Assembly (NCBI GenBank): GCA_022829145.1
Contig: CM040741.1
Coordinates: 54,403,680-54,467,679 of the forward strand
Length of the DNA: 64,000 bases
From: Albula goreensis
Taxonomy: Eukaryota > Chordata > Actinopteri > Albuliformes > Albulidae
Direction: 5' to 3'
Position 1 is the stretch's first letter; every line of letters begins with the position of its first letter. The notes beneath the pieces were generated by a model, which was not told the origin of the DNA, searched no databases, and worked only from the letters and a program-made list of their open reading frames with translations. The position numbers and the translations under genes are program-made. Below are positions 11,976 to 41,911 of this stretch, piece after piece.

Positions 11976-13157
11976 ATGGATGCAGCTGAGTGGATTGAAT
12001 CTTTCGTTCGAGGCTTTATGTGCCTTCTTGGGATCTTAGGAAACAACTGGCTTGCCATTCGTTCCCTTCCTGGAAGGAAGTCACAAATACGAACCAATGA
12101 GGCCCTTTTCATCAATCTAGCAACTTCCAATCTTATCACCAACTACCTGGTGGACCTGCCTGACACCATGGCTGACTTTGCTGATAGATGGTTCTTGGGT
12201 AAGTCTTACTGTGCTGTGTTCCGTTTCTGCGCAGACTTGTCTGAAACAAGCAGCATATTCTCCACCTTGCTGATCAGCATTTTCTGGCACCAGAAACTAG
12301 TGGGATCACTTCGGCGTGGCACAGCCCCAGTCCGCCTGGACGATTTACGTCTTGTAACAGCTCTACTGGCTGGAGGTTGGACTGTTGCTGCGGTCTTCAG
12401 TATCCCCCATTTTTTCTTTGTTTCCTTGGAAACAGGAAATGAAAGCTCAGAGGACTGTGTGGAGGTCTTTCCATCTCCTGTGGCTAGGCAAACCTATGAA
12501 GTGATGTATCTGACACTGGCAAATGCAGTGCCTATTGCTGGTATAGTTGTTGCTAGCATTCAGATTGTAATCACACTGCTACGGCATCGAGCACGAATCA
12601 TGGGCTTGAATTCTGATGTCCACAACAGCTCCACAAACCCCCACTCCCACAAGGAAGAAGAGGCAGAATCCACATTAAGGTATGGATTAGAGCAAAGTAA
12701 GACTCAAGAAAGAGCAGCCATGGGTCCACCTGAAAATTGTAGTGATCAGAGTTTAACACACAACCACGCGCACACTCAGCCTCTTTCAAATGATTCTTCC
12801 CTTGCAATTGCTGAGCCTTCAATCGGTCTCAGCAACTCAGATTCTGCTGTTTGTACCCCAAACCATGTTGGAGGTGCAGTACAGCTTCGCCCACAAGAGG
12901 CCATGTCCTCTAGACCTGTCAAGGCCACGCCTGGCGCAGCAAACCAGATAAGAGCAGCGAAGAGCGTGGTGGCAGTTGCGAGTGTGTTCCTGGTGTGCTG
13001 GCTGACTCACCTGCTGCTACGGATCACCAGCAATGTCAACGAATCCTCACTGGTGGTGGAAATAGCCAGTTACATTGCAGCTTCTTACACTTGCATCATC
13101 CCTTATATCTTCCTTCATGGTGTCAGAAAGTTGTCTTGTTCCTGTAAACGGTCATGA
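11976..13157 (+). CDS. Class-A olfactory (V1R-like, ORA-type) GPCR
   Basis: An intronless 393-codon receptor in a strong start context (A at -3, G at +4). Seven hydrophobic helices are visible: TM1 about 10-28, TM2 44-62, TM3 80-104, TM4 126-150, TM5 about 173-200, TM6 about 328-352, TM7 about 360-385. The family marks are the TM1 G-N pair, T-N-x-L-F-I-N-L in TM2, C79 before TM3 with a cysteine in the second outer loop, F-W-H-Q-K-L after TM3 where other class A receptors have DRY, and the TM7 SYIAASYTCIIPYIFLHG. These place it with the fish ora (V1R-related) receptors, which act in olfactory sensory neurons. A sequon (NES) lies in outer loop 2. The third inner loop is unusually long (about 125 residues, rich in Ser, His, Asn, Glu). 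I think ora3/ora4-like is possible but cannot assign the member. Confidence 0.85.
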   Translation: MDAAEWIESFVRGFMCLLGILGNNWLAIRSLPGRKSQIRTNEALFINLATSNLITNYLVDLPDTMADFADRWFLGKSYCAVFRFCADLSETSSIFSTLLISIFWHQKLVGSLRRGTAPVRLDDLRLVTALLAGGWTVAAVFSIPHFFFVSLETGNESSEDCVEVFPSPVARQTYEVMYLTLANAVPIAGIVVASIQIVITLLRHRARIMGLNSDVHNSSTNPHSHKEEEAESTLRYGLEQSKTQERAAMGPPENCSDQSLTHNHAHTQPLSNDSSLAIAEPSIGLSNSDSAVCTPNHVGGAVQLRPQEAMSSRPVKATPGAANQIRAAKSVVAVASVFLVCWLTHLLLRITSNVNESSLVVEIASYIAASYTCIIPYIFLHGVRKLSCSCKRS

Positions 13158-13490
13158 GGAACAAAAACCCTCCAAAACCTACTTGCCAATTCAGAGAACA
13201 TTATGAAGACTAGTGTGGGACTATTTTTTTTTGTACATCATGTGTTACTGTAGTATTGTCAACCTACAGTTTTATTTTACATGGCATTGGTAAATTTGTA
13301 GTGGGTCTTTATCAACTGGGATTTTGATTAAACATATTCCTGTTATTACTTTGATTGTAATTGTACCCATGTTAGAAATGTATTATCTATCAAATCATGT
13401 AAATCATGTGGCAAAACTGAGTTCAGTATAACTGACAATAACTACTAACTGTTCATTTACATAACTCCACAATTATGAAGATAAAGCACA

Positions 13491-13496
13491 AATAAA
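13491..13496 (+). terminator. Polyadenylation signal of the receptor gene
   Basis: AATAAA on +, about 335 bases after the receptor stop codon, in AT-rich sequence. It is the first canonical hexamer downstream. Confidence 0.55.
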
Positions 13497-13515
13497 ACAT
13501 AAACAGTTGTATAAA

Positions 13516-14735
13516 GTGATGTGTTTACAAGAAAACATGGGATGAAGATTCAATAAGCTGTAAAAAATGAATATAGGGTTTCTTCTCTCAGTTTAGTGGG
13601 CTTGCAGCATGTCTCTTGTCTCCGAAGTAATTTGAGCCAATTAAAAATGCAATTCAATTTGCTTAATTTAGTGTAATCATGGACATTCTCAAAGGTACAA
13701 TTACCTTTCATTACTAGACATGTTAATACAGGTTTCAAGGTACATCCTTCTGCTTTAGCAATTACAGAAACAGAACTTGAAGAAACTGACACTCGTTAGT
13801 ACTGTGAATCTTTACATTTCAGTGTTATGATGGTAGCTCAGGAGAAACTGTGAGGAATGCATCCCTGATAAAATGGTAACCAAAGAGCTCGACAATTGGA
13901 TTTTCACTGATATAAAAATGACCATAAGACAGCTAAACATACATGGAAACTCACTGAAGTCTTTAAATATATTGACAATGATGTCCAACACAACTAGGTT
14001 CCATTGTGGCACAGAGTGCGCCAGGTATGCTGACCCTTCCAACCAGTATGACATTGCTCCATGTTTCTTGGTACTTTCTTCCTCCTTTAGTTTTCTACTT
14101 TACATTGCATAATTTGCAGCAATATGATTCAAGGTTAACATTTACCCAGGAAAAGGATCCTTTTAATTCACATGGGTGGTATGGAGCCCTGTGCATCATC
14201 AATAATTGCACAAGTGTGGTTGCTGTAAGGACTAAGCTAAGGTGGCTGCGCAGTTGTATGAAAACGAAGCACTTCTGGGTGCGTTATCAATCACAGGGAA
14301 AAGCATAATTAGTAAATCAGGATACTTTCCCATGCCACATCACATCTACATGCATAAAACAGTGCTTAAACGCAGGCACTCCTCAGGTTTCCTTTTAAGT
14401 GATATTCTTCAATTAAGTAAGAATTATTTCCAAGATATTTCACCTGGTAATTAGTTACCAAACTATGAACCATACAGCCGGGAATCCGCATTGTAGACTG
14501 AATGAATGGTTTGACAAGGGCTACTTAAGTCTTTTATATCAAGAATCTCATATTTTCACTTGCTATCGGCTCTGTCACCTTATAGTAACCAACTTTAAAA
14601 ACAATTCTTGCCTGTCAAATATAACCAATCAAGTTTTTACATTTGTGTTCCTGTCTGAATTTTCTGCAGACAAGTAAAATGTAATAAAAATACAAAGGCA
14701 TAGAAAATTAGAAAAAAAAAAATAATTAAAAAAGC
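13516..14735. other. Spacer between convergent genes
   Basis: About 1.2 kb between the presumed 3' ends of the plus-strand receptor and the minus-strand NUP155. Several 70-100 codon frames exist on both strands but none has family signal or splice sites. Confidence 0.4.
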
Positions 14736-14741
14736 TTTATT
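14736..14741 (-). terminator. Candidate NUP155 polyadenylation signal
   Basis: AATAAA read on the minus strand about 1.47 kb after the NUP155 stop at 16210. The sequence between (14742-16209) would be 3' untranslated region and carries no other feature I recognise. Confidence 0.35.
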
Positions 14742-16209
14742 GTGAATTCAACTTTTCCAGCCAAATTATTTGTTATAGTACATGTCTTTCTGACAAAAGG
14801 ATACAATATGAAACCATCTTACTTTGTTTACAATTAATTGGCCAAAGCTAAATCTAGTATCAAGTTTGAAGAGCAACACATTTTAATGACAGAAATCAAA
14901 AACAAAAAATTCTAGGCCATGGCTGAAGCTTCCAGACAGAGTACCAAAGACCAAAGAAAATGGTAGTCAATTGTATGTGGCAGTCCCTGAAGTCAAAAAT
15001 CGACAGTACAACTGATTCTCTGAACTTGCCAAAAATGGGGACACAGACTTTTTAGATTAATTTCAGCACTGCACTGAAGTTTGAACATGACTGGGAACTG
15101 AGTGCATTCTCAGTGCTCAGGCAGTGACTCAGTCCAATGAAGAACTTCAAACACAAGCTGCTGTCTCTCAGTAAATAGTGCTCTAACTCGACATTATATC
15201 AAAACCCAGAGGACAATTCAAGGGCGTGATCACAGAAAAGAGTGAGACAAGAAAGTTCTCCAGAGTTTTCAGCTAGCACCACACTGTATGAACAGTACTA
15301 ATAAGTAGTACTAATGAATGGCACTGGGATGATGCAAAATGGGCTGCAAGTCCCTCAATGGCCAGAGGTCACTAAAGATCTTGAAAAGGCCCAGAGCCTT
15401 AAACCTCAAAGTCGATGTTCCCTCCGCACTGACTGACTGAAAAACAAATCCAACATCCGTTCCTCAGTGAGTGAGTTTGAGGAAAACACTTGAGTAGATT
15501 ATCACTTCTTGAAATTTAATCAAATAGATTCACTGAATCACTTCTGGATGACTAAATATCCACTCATTTCCAAGACCGGATAATGTCAACCAACAACACT
15601 TTCAACTATTTATGTAACCCATGTATGAAAGTGTTCATGCATGTGAAACCTTGAACAGAAAAACTGAAAATGTATTACTCGCACACATCTATATTTAACT
15701 TATCAAAATGAGACATAAATAAAAATGCGATGGCTAAACATAATGAAACACCTTAAAATATTGAAGCTTTGGGTTTTGTGTTTTTCATACAATCATTCAC
15801 AAGAAAACCCTGCTGAAACTGATCAACAATACATTCTTGTGGTTTCATTCGCTCACTCATTTTGCACTCATTATAAATCAGTTTTCAATACAAATAAAGT
15901 AGTAAAAGACAGGATCAAGTTTTCAATGCACAGACAATAGTAAAGACAAGATCAATTTTGTTAGCCCTTAGATTGAGTGGTAGATGCATCTCAAATTCTG
16001 GCCTAAGTTAAAAGTATAAAATACCTATGGATCTCCAGATCTTATCTGCTTGTTTTGATGGATCTCCTAAGAAGCACATGTGTTGGGGTATCCCATCTCC
16101 TTTAATATAGAGAAAGTACTCTTAAGGGGCACTGACTGGTGATACACTAGCCAGTAAGACATCTGTATACACAGGACATGGTTGATCAACTGACTTAAGC
16201 TTTGATGTA

Positions 16210-33014
<16,805 letters not shown>

Positions 33015-34132
33015 TGTGAGTGGTACAAACCCTATATGGAAAACAAAAACAAAACTCTTAGGTTCCAAAGTCACAATAAAAAGCAGTATCAACGTTAAGG
33101 AACTTTATAGCAATCATGACCGGTTTAGACATGTAACAAGATATAAAACTACATAATAAGATAGGCAATAAGACTTTGAAAAGACATTTTAAGACTGCCT
33201 GAGAGATCATATCAATCTTGTGACTTGCAGAGCATTCATGACATTTTGTTTGAAGTTAATTTGCGGTACATACAGATTTAAAAAGCTTATTGTGTTGTGG
33301 AAAGCACTGTCACATGATTTGGTGAAGGTGAAGTGAGCCATGTTCCTCGTATTTTGATTTATTTTGTTTTTCAGCGTTGTGTGAGCTAGTTCTTGTTTGG
33401 AGTTTTACTATCTGTACTTTTATCTACCAGCGATCAGTTTAACTCACAGATTACTTACTATGACAGTTCAAAGTAATGATGAAAAAATCTTTCAACACTT
33501 GTGGTTGTATAGTTGGAGAATAAACGATATCTGTAATGTTATAAGTTTCTTCTTAACACCAGTAACACATATCAGACCCTGTACGTTGCACTGCGGTACA
33601 TCAGCCTAAATATCAGTGGTTAACAATACATCAATAGATAGCAAAAGTTACAGCTGATGATACTACAACAAACGAGACACTGCCACTGGCCACTTCGTTT
33701 TCAAAATGTTAGTTCTAAATTAGTGCGAAATAGCTTTTCAAGTAAATGGCAACTGTTTTCCGTATCTAGTAACGTCAATCGAACGAAACATGTAAACTGA
33801 CTATTGCTGGGTAGCATGCGTAGAGCATACCGCTAGCATGAGAGAAACGTCTTATATTCAGCCAAAATAAATGCTTCTCAGAAGAGCAACGGAATGAACA
33901 ACTGGTCTGTTAAATTACGAGTCACGGTAAAATCTAATTTACTTATTTGCTGCGGTTGTTACTCAATCGTCCATTCTACCTAGTTAAGCTAGTCTGTGTT
34001 AACCTAGCTCGCAGGCTAATGATAGCTATCAGGCAAGCACCTGGCTAGCCAACATAAAAACGCGGGCTTCTACCATACATGAACTAGATAGCCGGTGTTG
34101 TATTTTTTGTATTAGAAAAACATCATCCTTAC

Positions 34133-34329
34133 CAAACCAGACTGATTCAAGGGGAGATCAAAGTTATCAACCAGATATATGTATGTTGCTCGTGACTGGA
34201 GTTGACAGTAATGTGTTCGGCTCTATACGAACCTCTCAACGTTATATAGATACTGTCTATGGTATACAATAGGCCGTAGGATCGCTCAGTGAAAATCCAG
34301 CACGGGTTTGTAGCTGAAGAAACTTCCGG
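34133..34329 (-). promoter_or_regulatory. nup155: NUP155 promoter and probable 5' untranslated exon
   Basis: On the minus strand CCGGAAGT (34329-34322) is a canonical ETS-family site, common at housekeeping transcription starts. A good donor, TTTG|GTAAGG, follows at 34132. It would pair with the acceptor at 33032 in front of the exon carrying the ATG, giving a non-coding first exon of roughly 150-190 bases. The exact start site is not visible. The intron 33032-34132 holds nothing else I recognise. Confidence 0.5.
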
Positions 34330-36120
34330 GTACAAATGGGGTAAATATTTCAAAATAAAATGTAATGTTAAAAAAATTCACAACTTTTAAAAAGAAAGTT
34401 TCGAGTACCTAATGCAGTAATTCATGTCAATGCAAACTGAAATTCAGGCTTGTGAAAACGATGATCTTTATTTGTTGCGGACAAAATAATACATCCCTTT
34501 ATTCTGAACAGTGCCACTTACGATCAGCGTAAAAATATTTAATTAACTTTTATTTTGATAATGACCTATGTAAACCAAGGAGAGTTCATACTGTGACGTA
34601 TACGTTGCACAAAAAACGAGTACGAAATTTCACCAATCACTGGGGACGCTGGTGACAACCGATCTGTGAGCTCTTGCTGCCAGGCTGGGTTTACCTGCAA
34701 TAAAGATGGTCGATTATTTTCAGATTATATTATATACATTTTTATGAAATAATGAGATATAGTTATTATAATTAAACCAAATTAAATTAATGTTAAGGAA
34801 TAAGACATTTTATATATGATAGTACACCAATACTTTGATATGTTCCCTTTTGTCCCCTGTGCACATTTATCAGGTAGGTTTGACATGTTTTTTTCAGGTA
34901 GTGACTTCCCCAAACAACTAAACAATAACACAATGAATCCAAATATACTGCCACAAATTTATACACAAACTACAAATACCCTGGCATGCAAACTAGCTTC
35001 AGTACTGATTGAAACATTCATATACTAAGTTTTGTGTGTATTGTGTAAATTATACAAGCCAACAGCCACAAGATTTGACATGTCCAATATGCTCTTCTTC
35101 AGAGTGACATACACAGCTTTCAATTATTCTATGTACAGTTTATGTATATAGCTGGCTATTTACTAAATTTTATTTGAGTTAAGTACTGTGCTCAGCGTAC
35201 AACACTGATTGAGCCATTAAACAAGGAGTCAGAATCTGTCAGGGATGAGCTTTCACCTCCTATGTTTTTTTCTTTTATATTTCATAAATCTCTCCACTGC
35301 CACCAGTGTAATAAAACAGATTCCACCTGACATGGAATGAATGCCTCTCCAGTTTGGGGGAACAGGTGGGGCAAATGAGCACTCACCTAAGTACTTTTTT
35401 TTTTAAAGTAAATATGAACACCCTACTTGACAAAAGGAAATACTAAAAGAGTGACACCAAAATCAGATATTATGAAGGGGATACATGCATAATTTACAGA
35501 TATTAGCATTGTTTTGTACTGTATCCATAACAAATTTTGCATATTCCTGTGTAAGTTTGCACATTGCTCTGGTCATTGTGTTCACACCTATAAGAAAAGT
35601 GATGGTGAGTTACCACAACTTTTATGCTTTGCATATCTTATAATGGCCTCATACATTTGCCAATATCCAAATTCATCCAAACATGCTGCAAGAACAGTAG
35701 CAGCTCTAATTGCAACAAAATATTATGAATCTTATCTTGATAGGCTAGAGGAGGTTAACACATGTAAAGAGACATTTGTGTGAAATTCAACTGAAATGCA
35801 AGGCATACAAAGGAATGTTTTTCATGTTTATAGCACATGATTTTAGCCAGCAGACAGGCAAAATCAACACGGCAAAATTCTAACTCTAGCCACATATTAG
35901 TTATCGAGGAGCTATGAGAGTAAGCTTGTGAAATACAGTATTCAGACACTCTACCAGATAATGTGTGGTGATCAAACGATAATACGCCTTGGGCTCATAA
36001 TTGAGTCTAATAATTCTAGTAATCCCCTCTCTAAATTCCCGCTTTTATTTTGAATTTCCGCCTGGATGGTAATAGGAAGTCGTCGACATTTAGTTGATTC
36101 TGGTTGGCTTGCTTGCTCTC
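34330..36120. other. Divergent intergenic region NUP155/CPLANE1
   Basis: About 1.8 kb separating the presumed start sites of two divergent genes. It is AT-rich without an obvious CpG island. The 89-codon frame at 35514-35783 (+) has no family signal. I see no transposon or RNA gene. Confidence 0.45.
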
Positions 36121-36191
36121 GTTTCCAGGGTAGCAGCAGCTGTGTTGAACGCTCTTCGCAATCTTGCAAGCAGAAGTTATTGTAATGCAAG
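36121..36191 (+). promoter_or_regulatory. cplane1: CPLANE1 X-box-like site and possible 5' exon
   Basis: GTTTCCAGGGTAGC at 36121-36134 matches 10 of 14 positions of the RFX X-box (GTTGCCATGGCAAC), the usual element of ciliary gene promoters. A donor-like CAAG|GTAGCA at 36191 could end a non-coding exon spliced to the acceptor TTTGCAG at 36853, ahead of the ATG at 36898. Inferred from sequence and gene function only. Confidence 0.35.
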
Positions 36192-36897
36192 GTAGCATAC
36201 CTAGAGGGATGTCAAAATGTGCAACCTGACTAATTAACTGTTTCTTACTAATTACTCTTGTTTTGCCATTAGTGTAGTCAGCTAGCAGGTTTAAGCAAGC
36301 TCAAGGATGTCACTGACATTACCGAGCAGGCCAATTTAGTGGTGCACAAAGAGTTGAAGTTAGCTATGCGGTGTTAGCTTCCGACTCAATAAACTAGCTA
36401 GAAAGGTAGCTTTAACCAGTTACAGCAACAAGTCATCGTTGACGGTCAACATGAAAACTGGTAGAAGAAGGGGAGGAGGACATCAACACTGGGAACTGTG
36501 GCGATCTAACATGAGCTAACTGTAACAGTTATCACTGGTAATGTTAGCAAGCTGCACTTCATAAGGACCAGGGCGACGACACTAACTTCCATGCACTTGA
36601 AGTTACCGGTAACCCTAACTAGCATGTCGTTGTGTTGGTTAAGTTAATTAATGCCGACAGACCTACTGGTTTAGCAGACGCGCTTGTTTTTTTTTTAACG
36701 TCATTGTAACATGCCGTTGTCTAGCTTGACATCACTGGCTATCTAACTATAGTTGTATGCATAGTTGTATTTCCAGGGAGCAGTAAATCGTCCCTTTCTA
36801 ATGTTTGCTATTTTGTGGACTCCTATTCCCTAGCTTGCCGATAAACTTTGCAGTGTACTCAACCTGCCACCTTTTCGAAGCAGTCTTCAAAACGAAT

Positions 36898-39800
36898 ATG
36901 GAATTGCATCTGGATGTAGTGCTACTTTCCACCATCAAGAGGAAGAAACCATGGCCTCGATTCTGTTGGCTCGGATTGGTAAGAGAAAAACAATGACAAT
37001 TTTCAAGAACTATTAACGTTTAATCGCTGTTTATGACTTTAAACACAACAAAGAATTAGCTGTCACGGAAGCTTGTGCGTTGGAGTGTTGAAGTATAAGT
37101 GATAGATGACATAGATATACCATCACAGGGAAGCCGCAAATTGTTGTGTAAATAAATAACCCCGTGAACAGTGATGTCTGTAATTCCCGGTTTATACATA
37201 CTTCAGGGGGAAGCAAGCAGAGCGCTACAGAAGTGACCGAGCCCATGACTTTTTCATGTCGTATGCTAACGCAATAGCTTTACTTTCATTGACGAGGTGT
37301 CCAGATTTTCGCCATGTAGAACTCAAATGATCTTTCCTCTAAATGTAATTCAAACAATCAGTTTACCATGCTGATTGAAATGAAATGTGATGTTACTGGG
37401 ATGTGTGTTATTGTGCCTTCATGCTCGTTGTTCCTACAGGAGAAGGAGTCGACGTTCTTACTGGATGACAACCGTATCAGTGAGATCAATATGGTGTCCG
37501 GCCGTACCAAGAAAAAGATTCCAAAATTGCAGCCTTTGCTTCAAAGGGTGGTGACTATGACAGCATCCCAGAACGGTGTGATTTCATGCTTTATACAACC
37601 TGAATTAATTTGCACAAGGACACAGAGCATCACTCTTGTTGGTTTGGTTTCTGCTTCTTTGACAAGCCAGACTTTTCTGATTAGTAAAACTTAAGGTTGA
37701 AGTCACTGGAAAATCTTGGTGTTCCTTAACATCTTTGCTTCCTATTTATTCTTCCTTCTGTTGTAGGTATGTGGCTAACTGGGTTGCTGGTCTCTGGAGA
37801 AGTTTTTCTTTGGAACAAAGATAGAGGTTGCCTGAAGACAATCAACACAGCCCTAGCTGTTTCTCAGTTGGTTACTGCAGCTCATGGTATGTCAGCAAGT
37901 GTGTTTGTTGCATTACCCTAAATATTTGTCCTGAATTCGATGAGCGTTAATATTGGTTCCCACTGCTGTTCTTTTTCTTTTCTCCTGTCTGTCCTCAGGC
38001 ACTTCTGTAGGTCTCTCGTTACTGGTTTCTGGTGATGGGCGGCGTGTGCTCCTCACAGTCCTGACGGGACAAGTCTTCTTGTGGGAATGCTCAGATCCAC
38101 AGGACCTTGCAGGAATGCGGGATGGAATAGTTAAGGGACGATGGCAGCAGATTCTTCCTTTAGAAAATTCAGCTCTGCCATCTCCACAGAACAAAGAGGC
38201 ATCCCAGCACAATGTGTTCATCAAGGGGGAGGTGAGGACAAAGAAAGTAATGGAAATTTTGCAAAGGCAGACATGTCTAATAGCCTTGTGTAAATCCTCA
38301 TCAACTGCTGATCTCTTTTGCAGGCAATGGGAGACTGTTGCCTGAGTGCATTCACCTTTATTGAGGGTGAAGAGTTGAAGGTCACCTTCCTTAAGATCCA
38401 GTGGGAAGAGGGTTTTGAGAGCAAACTCAGGTGGTGACTTTGCAAAGTAGGCTGTAGTTATACTGGTACACCTTGTGGTGCAACTGGACAGGATTCTGAT
38501 GGGTTTTTGCTTCCACAGCTCTGTGGGTTACAGTGTACATTGGGTCACCCAGTCGTATCCCTTGACAAAGCTCTCACCACCTTGCCGACCACTTAAGTCC
38601 CGGGGGGCACTGATTCCTGCTTTTTCCCCTGATGGCCAGCTTTTGGCTATTACCTTGAACCAGAGGGACCCCAGAGTGAGTGTCATTCTTGAGAGTGAAA
38701 TTGATTTAATTATTATACATTCTTGCAATATCATCAAAAAAACCTTTCTGATTAATTGTCTATCTACTGTTTAGGCCTCTCAGGTTTTGTTTATCAGCAC
38801 CCAGAACTTTGTCTCTGTGTCCAGTTGGCTGGGGGGGTGTAGCAGCAAGAACCTCTCCATCCCATCCAAGTATGTTAGGTAAGTGCCAAAGGCATGGACT
38901 GCTACTCCTGACATGCAGGGTATTATCAAACCTGATACCCCTGCCTGATCTGTCAGATTTGCCGCTCCTGCTCACTTGTTGTTTCCCTCCAAACACAGTG
39001 CCCCCCACTGGTGGAATTAGCAACCTGTAGATATCAAAAAGGACCAAGATGCTGTCTGTCTATGTGAATACAGATATCTTCACTGCATAGTCACGTGTCA
39101 TCCTCTGGTGTGAACTTAAAATGCACATCTACGAACAGCATCTTGGTCCTTTTCTTTGCTTCTGTTCTCTACTAAACTTGTATAAGCTGCAAAACATACT
39201 GCTTTTACAACAGAATACTTGGCATTTTCCCTCTCTCACTCTCCATCTGTATATCTCTGTTTCTCCATTGTTGATTCTCATGTTTTCATCTCATTCTCTG
39301 CTTCTGTGTATTTGTGTGTACACATCATGTGATCATGGTGCCATCTCTCTCTGGCAGGTCTTATTGGGTAGCAAATGTGAGTTGGACACACCGAGGGCTG
39401 TACCTGGCCTGTGTGTTGAAACGGGGGTCACTTCTCCTGCTTGCCCGCCTTGGGGGGCTGATCTCTCTCTCCACCTCAGGGTGTAGTGTAGAGCTTGGCC
39501 CTGCCCACTTCCTTCCCCTTCACCCGCTTGTTACCTACAGGTTGGTACTGTACAAAAACACACAGAGAAACAATCGGAAGATAGCACAGAATGGTATTAC
39601 ACATAAAGTAGACTTGTAAGCACTGAGAAAGGTTTAATGTCTATTTTCTAAGCAATATTGTAAAGCAAGAGTTAAATTGCAACATGTGAATAACCGATTA
39701 CAGATTTATATCATTGCATCTGCTGACACAGAAATGTTTTTGCACTTCTCTTTGAAGCTGTTCATCTGCATGTTTCTGTATCTCATTTTCTCCCAGACTC

Positions 39801-41911
39801 CCAGAATCTCTGTTGCCCCATGATGTCTCCCCTACCAGCTCATGTGCTTCCAACCAGGATGTGTTGCGGCAGCGCTACTCGATCACCTGCCACCCACGCT
39901 TGCCTTACCTTATAGTGTCAGATGGCTACATGGCTACTGTGCTCAGGGTCCCCTTACATCCCTCTCCCACTGTGCTAGTAAGCAATCTACTGCTGGAATC
40001 TGTAGAGGGGCTGGAGAGAGTCCGCAAGGGCCTGGTGCATATTAAGGTAGGTTGGAGGAATTTACAGACATAGAAGCTGTGAGAGGTTTACATTGAAGGA
40101 CACGTAAAGCAGAAGTGAGCCTGTAGTCTCAGGATACTTTTTCTCATAGTTACTACTCAGTCAGTTTCATGTAACATGATCCTCTTTGGAAGCTAAAATG
40201 TGGCTTGCCTGATGGAGCAATAATGTAATTATACACAGAGTAATCAACAGTATAATCAATCGTGCAAACTGTGGTACAGTAGTAAACTGTAGCCATATTG
40301 CAAATGGCAATATTTTTATAATAGTACTTTGGTTAAATTTTTTTTAGAAAGGCTAAAAATAATGACTTTACTGCGTGTTTCATCCTTCACCAGAGCATTC
40401 TTCAGCAGGTTTCAGTTTTAGGTAATCCACCTAAAACTATCTCTGAGTTTTGAGAAGATCTCATTTTGACTTCCTTATATTAGAAAAAAATGTTAATTAG
40501 TATGTTTACAAAGCCACAGGTTTGAGAATATATTACTATGGCTTAGGACACTCAGTTGTCCTTTAATGTCAATTTATGGGTTGTTAAGGAGCTTACATTC
40601 ACTATACATCCAAGAACTGAAGCACATATTCTGTTTTTCCACTAATAAAACTCCCTGTCTCTCCTGTCTCATTTGTGTCCACCCCAAAGCCCCAGATGAA
40701 GATGCTCCTGGAGTCCATGACCACCCTGAAGCTGTCAGTTAGTTTGCAACACCAGAAAAAGCAGGAAGTAGCACTGTCTACCATACCACTCTTTCTTCAA
40801 GATGACACAGATGCTAGGGAAATCACTGAGCTATATGCAAGAACTCAGGTAAGAAAGTAGCATTTGTTTTAGAGCTTCAAAGACATTTATTAAATGTCAG
40901 ATTTTGCTTTCAGTTTTGAATAGCAACAAGTGTACAGAAAATGTTGAAAATGACGTATGGCATTTGCATGTACTCATTTGCTGTTTTCAGTTTTGACTGC
41001 CCCATTATACATTTCTTGGATATTTCTAATTCAAGAAATACAACTTGAGAATATGTGAAAACATTTCTTTAATCTAAAACTGTTGAAGTGATTTCCCTTG
41101 ACTTTCGTCATGACTATTTTGTATCTCTGTAGTGTACAGGAGAAGATGATTCAGAAGATGAAAGCAGTCAGTTTCCAGGCACACGTGTGGAGGACAGGGG
41201 AAGACTGGAGTTTGCTTCCATGTTTGACACACTCCATGCCCATCCTGCCCACCAACTTGATGAAGACCCAGAGAATTCTGAAGACACCCAGGACTCTGAA
41301 GAGGGTGCCTTATCCCTCCTAGTGGAATTAGATCAGGTTCAGAGAAGCTTGTTGACAGCCTGGGCCCTTGGTGTGTCAATGGGGAGAGTCCTGGAGGATA
41401 GGGGATGTTTGCTGAGATGTGCTGTCCATTGCGCAGTCCGACTGGCTGGCCTTCTGCAGCTCTTCCCATTCCCAGGGACAGGAAATGAAGAAAGGAAATA
41501 TAACCCATGGGCATCCAAAATCTTGCCATTCTTGAGAAATATGTTTTCCTTCTTGCCCTGGGACACTACATGTTCAGGGACAACCAGCTGCCTGGGATTG
41601 GCTGTGGAGCTCACAAGGCAGATAATTCACATGATCCTGTCACCTCCCCCTGATTCAGTAAAACACCAGTACCCCAACCTCTTCTCTAATTCCCTGTCTT
41701 CTGCACTCCTGATCCTCCAACTTGCTTCCCACAGTCTGGACCTCATCTACTGCCTTCCCAAGAGAGATGTGTTCCATGTGTCTGACCTAAAGGGGGAGCC
41801 AGTGCTTCATTGCTCTGCCTCGGATGTCTTCTCTGTGCCATTCTTTCAAGAGGGGGATATGGCGGGTATAACCCAGAATGCACTGCTCACCCAACAGCGG
41901 CCTTCTTGCAG
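36898..41911 (+). CDS. cplane1: CPLANE1 exons 1-11, N-terminal WD40-like region
   Basis: Exons: 36898-36978, 37440-37575, 37767-37886, 37999-38231, 38324-38430, 38519-38675, 38775-38878, 39358-39540, 39797-40046, 40690-40848, 41133-41911. Residues 1 to about 769. Blade-like strands ending in W or F-L-W (GLLVSGEVFLWNKD, VLTGQVFLWEC, SQVLFISTQNF, ANVSWTHRGLYLACVLKRGS) suggest a beta-propeller. Human-like landmarks are PWPRFCWLG, FLLDDNRISEIN, LKSRGALIPAFSPDG, PLHPLVTYR, RLPYLIVSDGYMAT and GRLEFASMFDTLHAH. The 779-base exon 11 opens the helical middle. Its acceptor must be 41132, because the second AG at 41139 breaks the frame. Confidence 0.93.

Noticed and set aside
12598-12822. Minus-strand 74-codon frame inside the receptor
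   Set aside because: Antisense shadow of the receptor's third inner loop.
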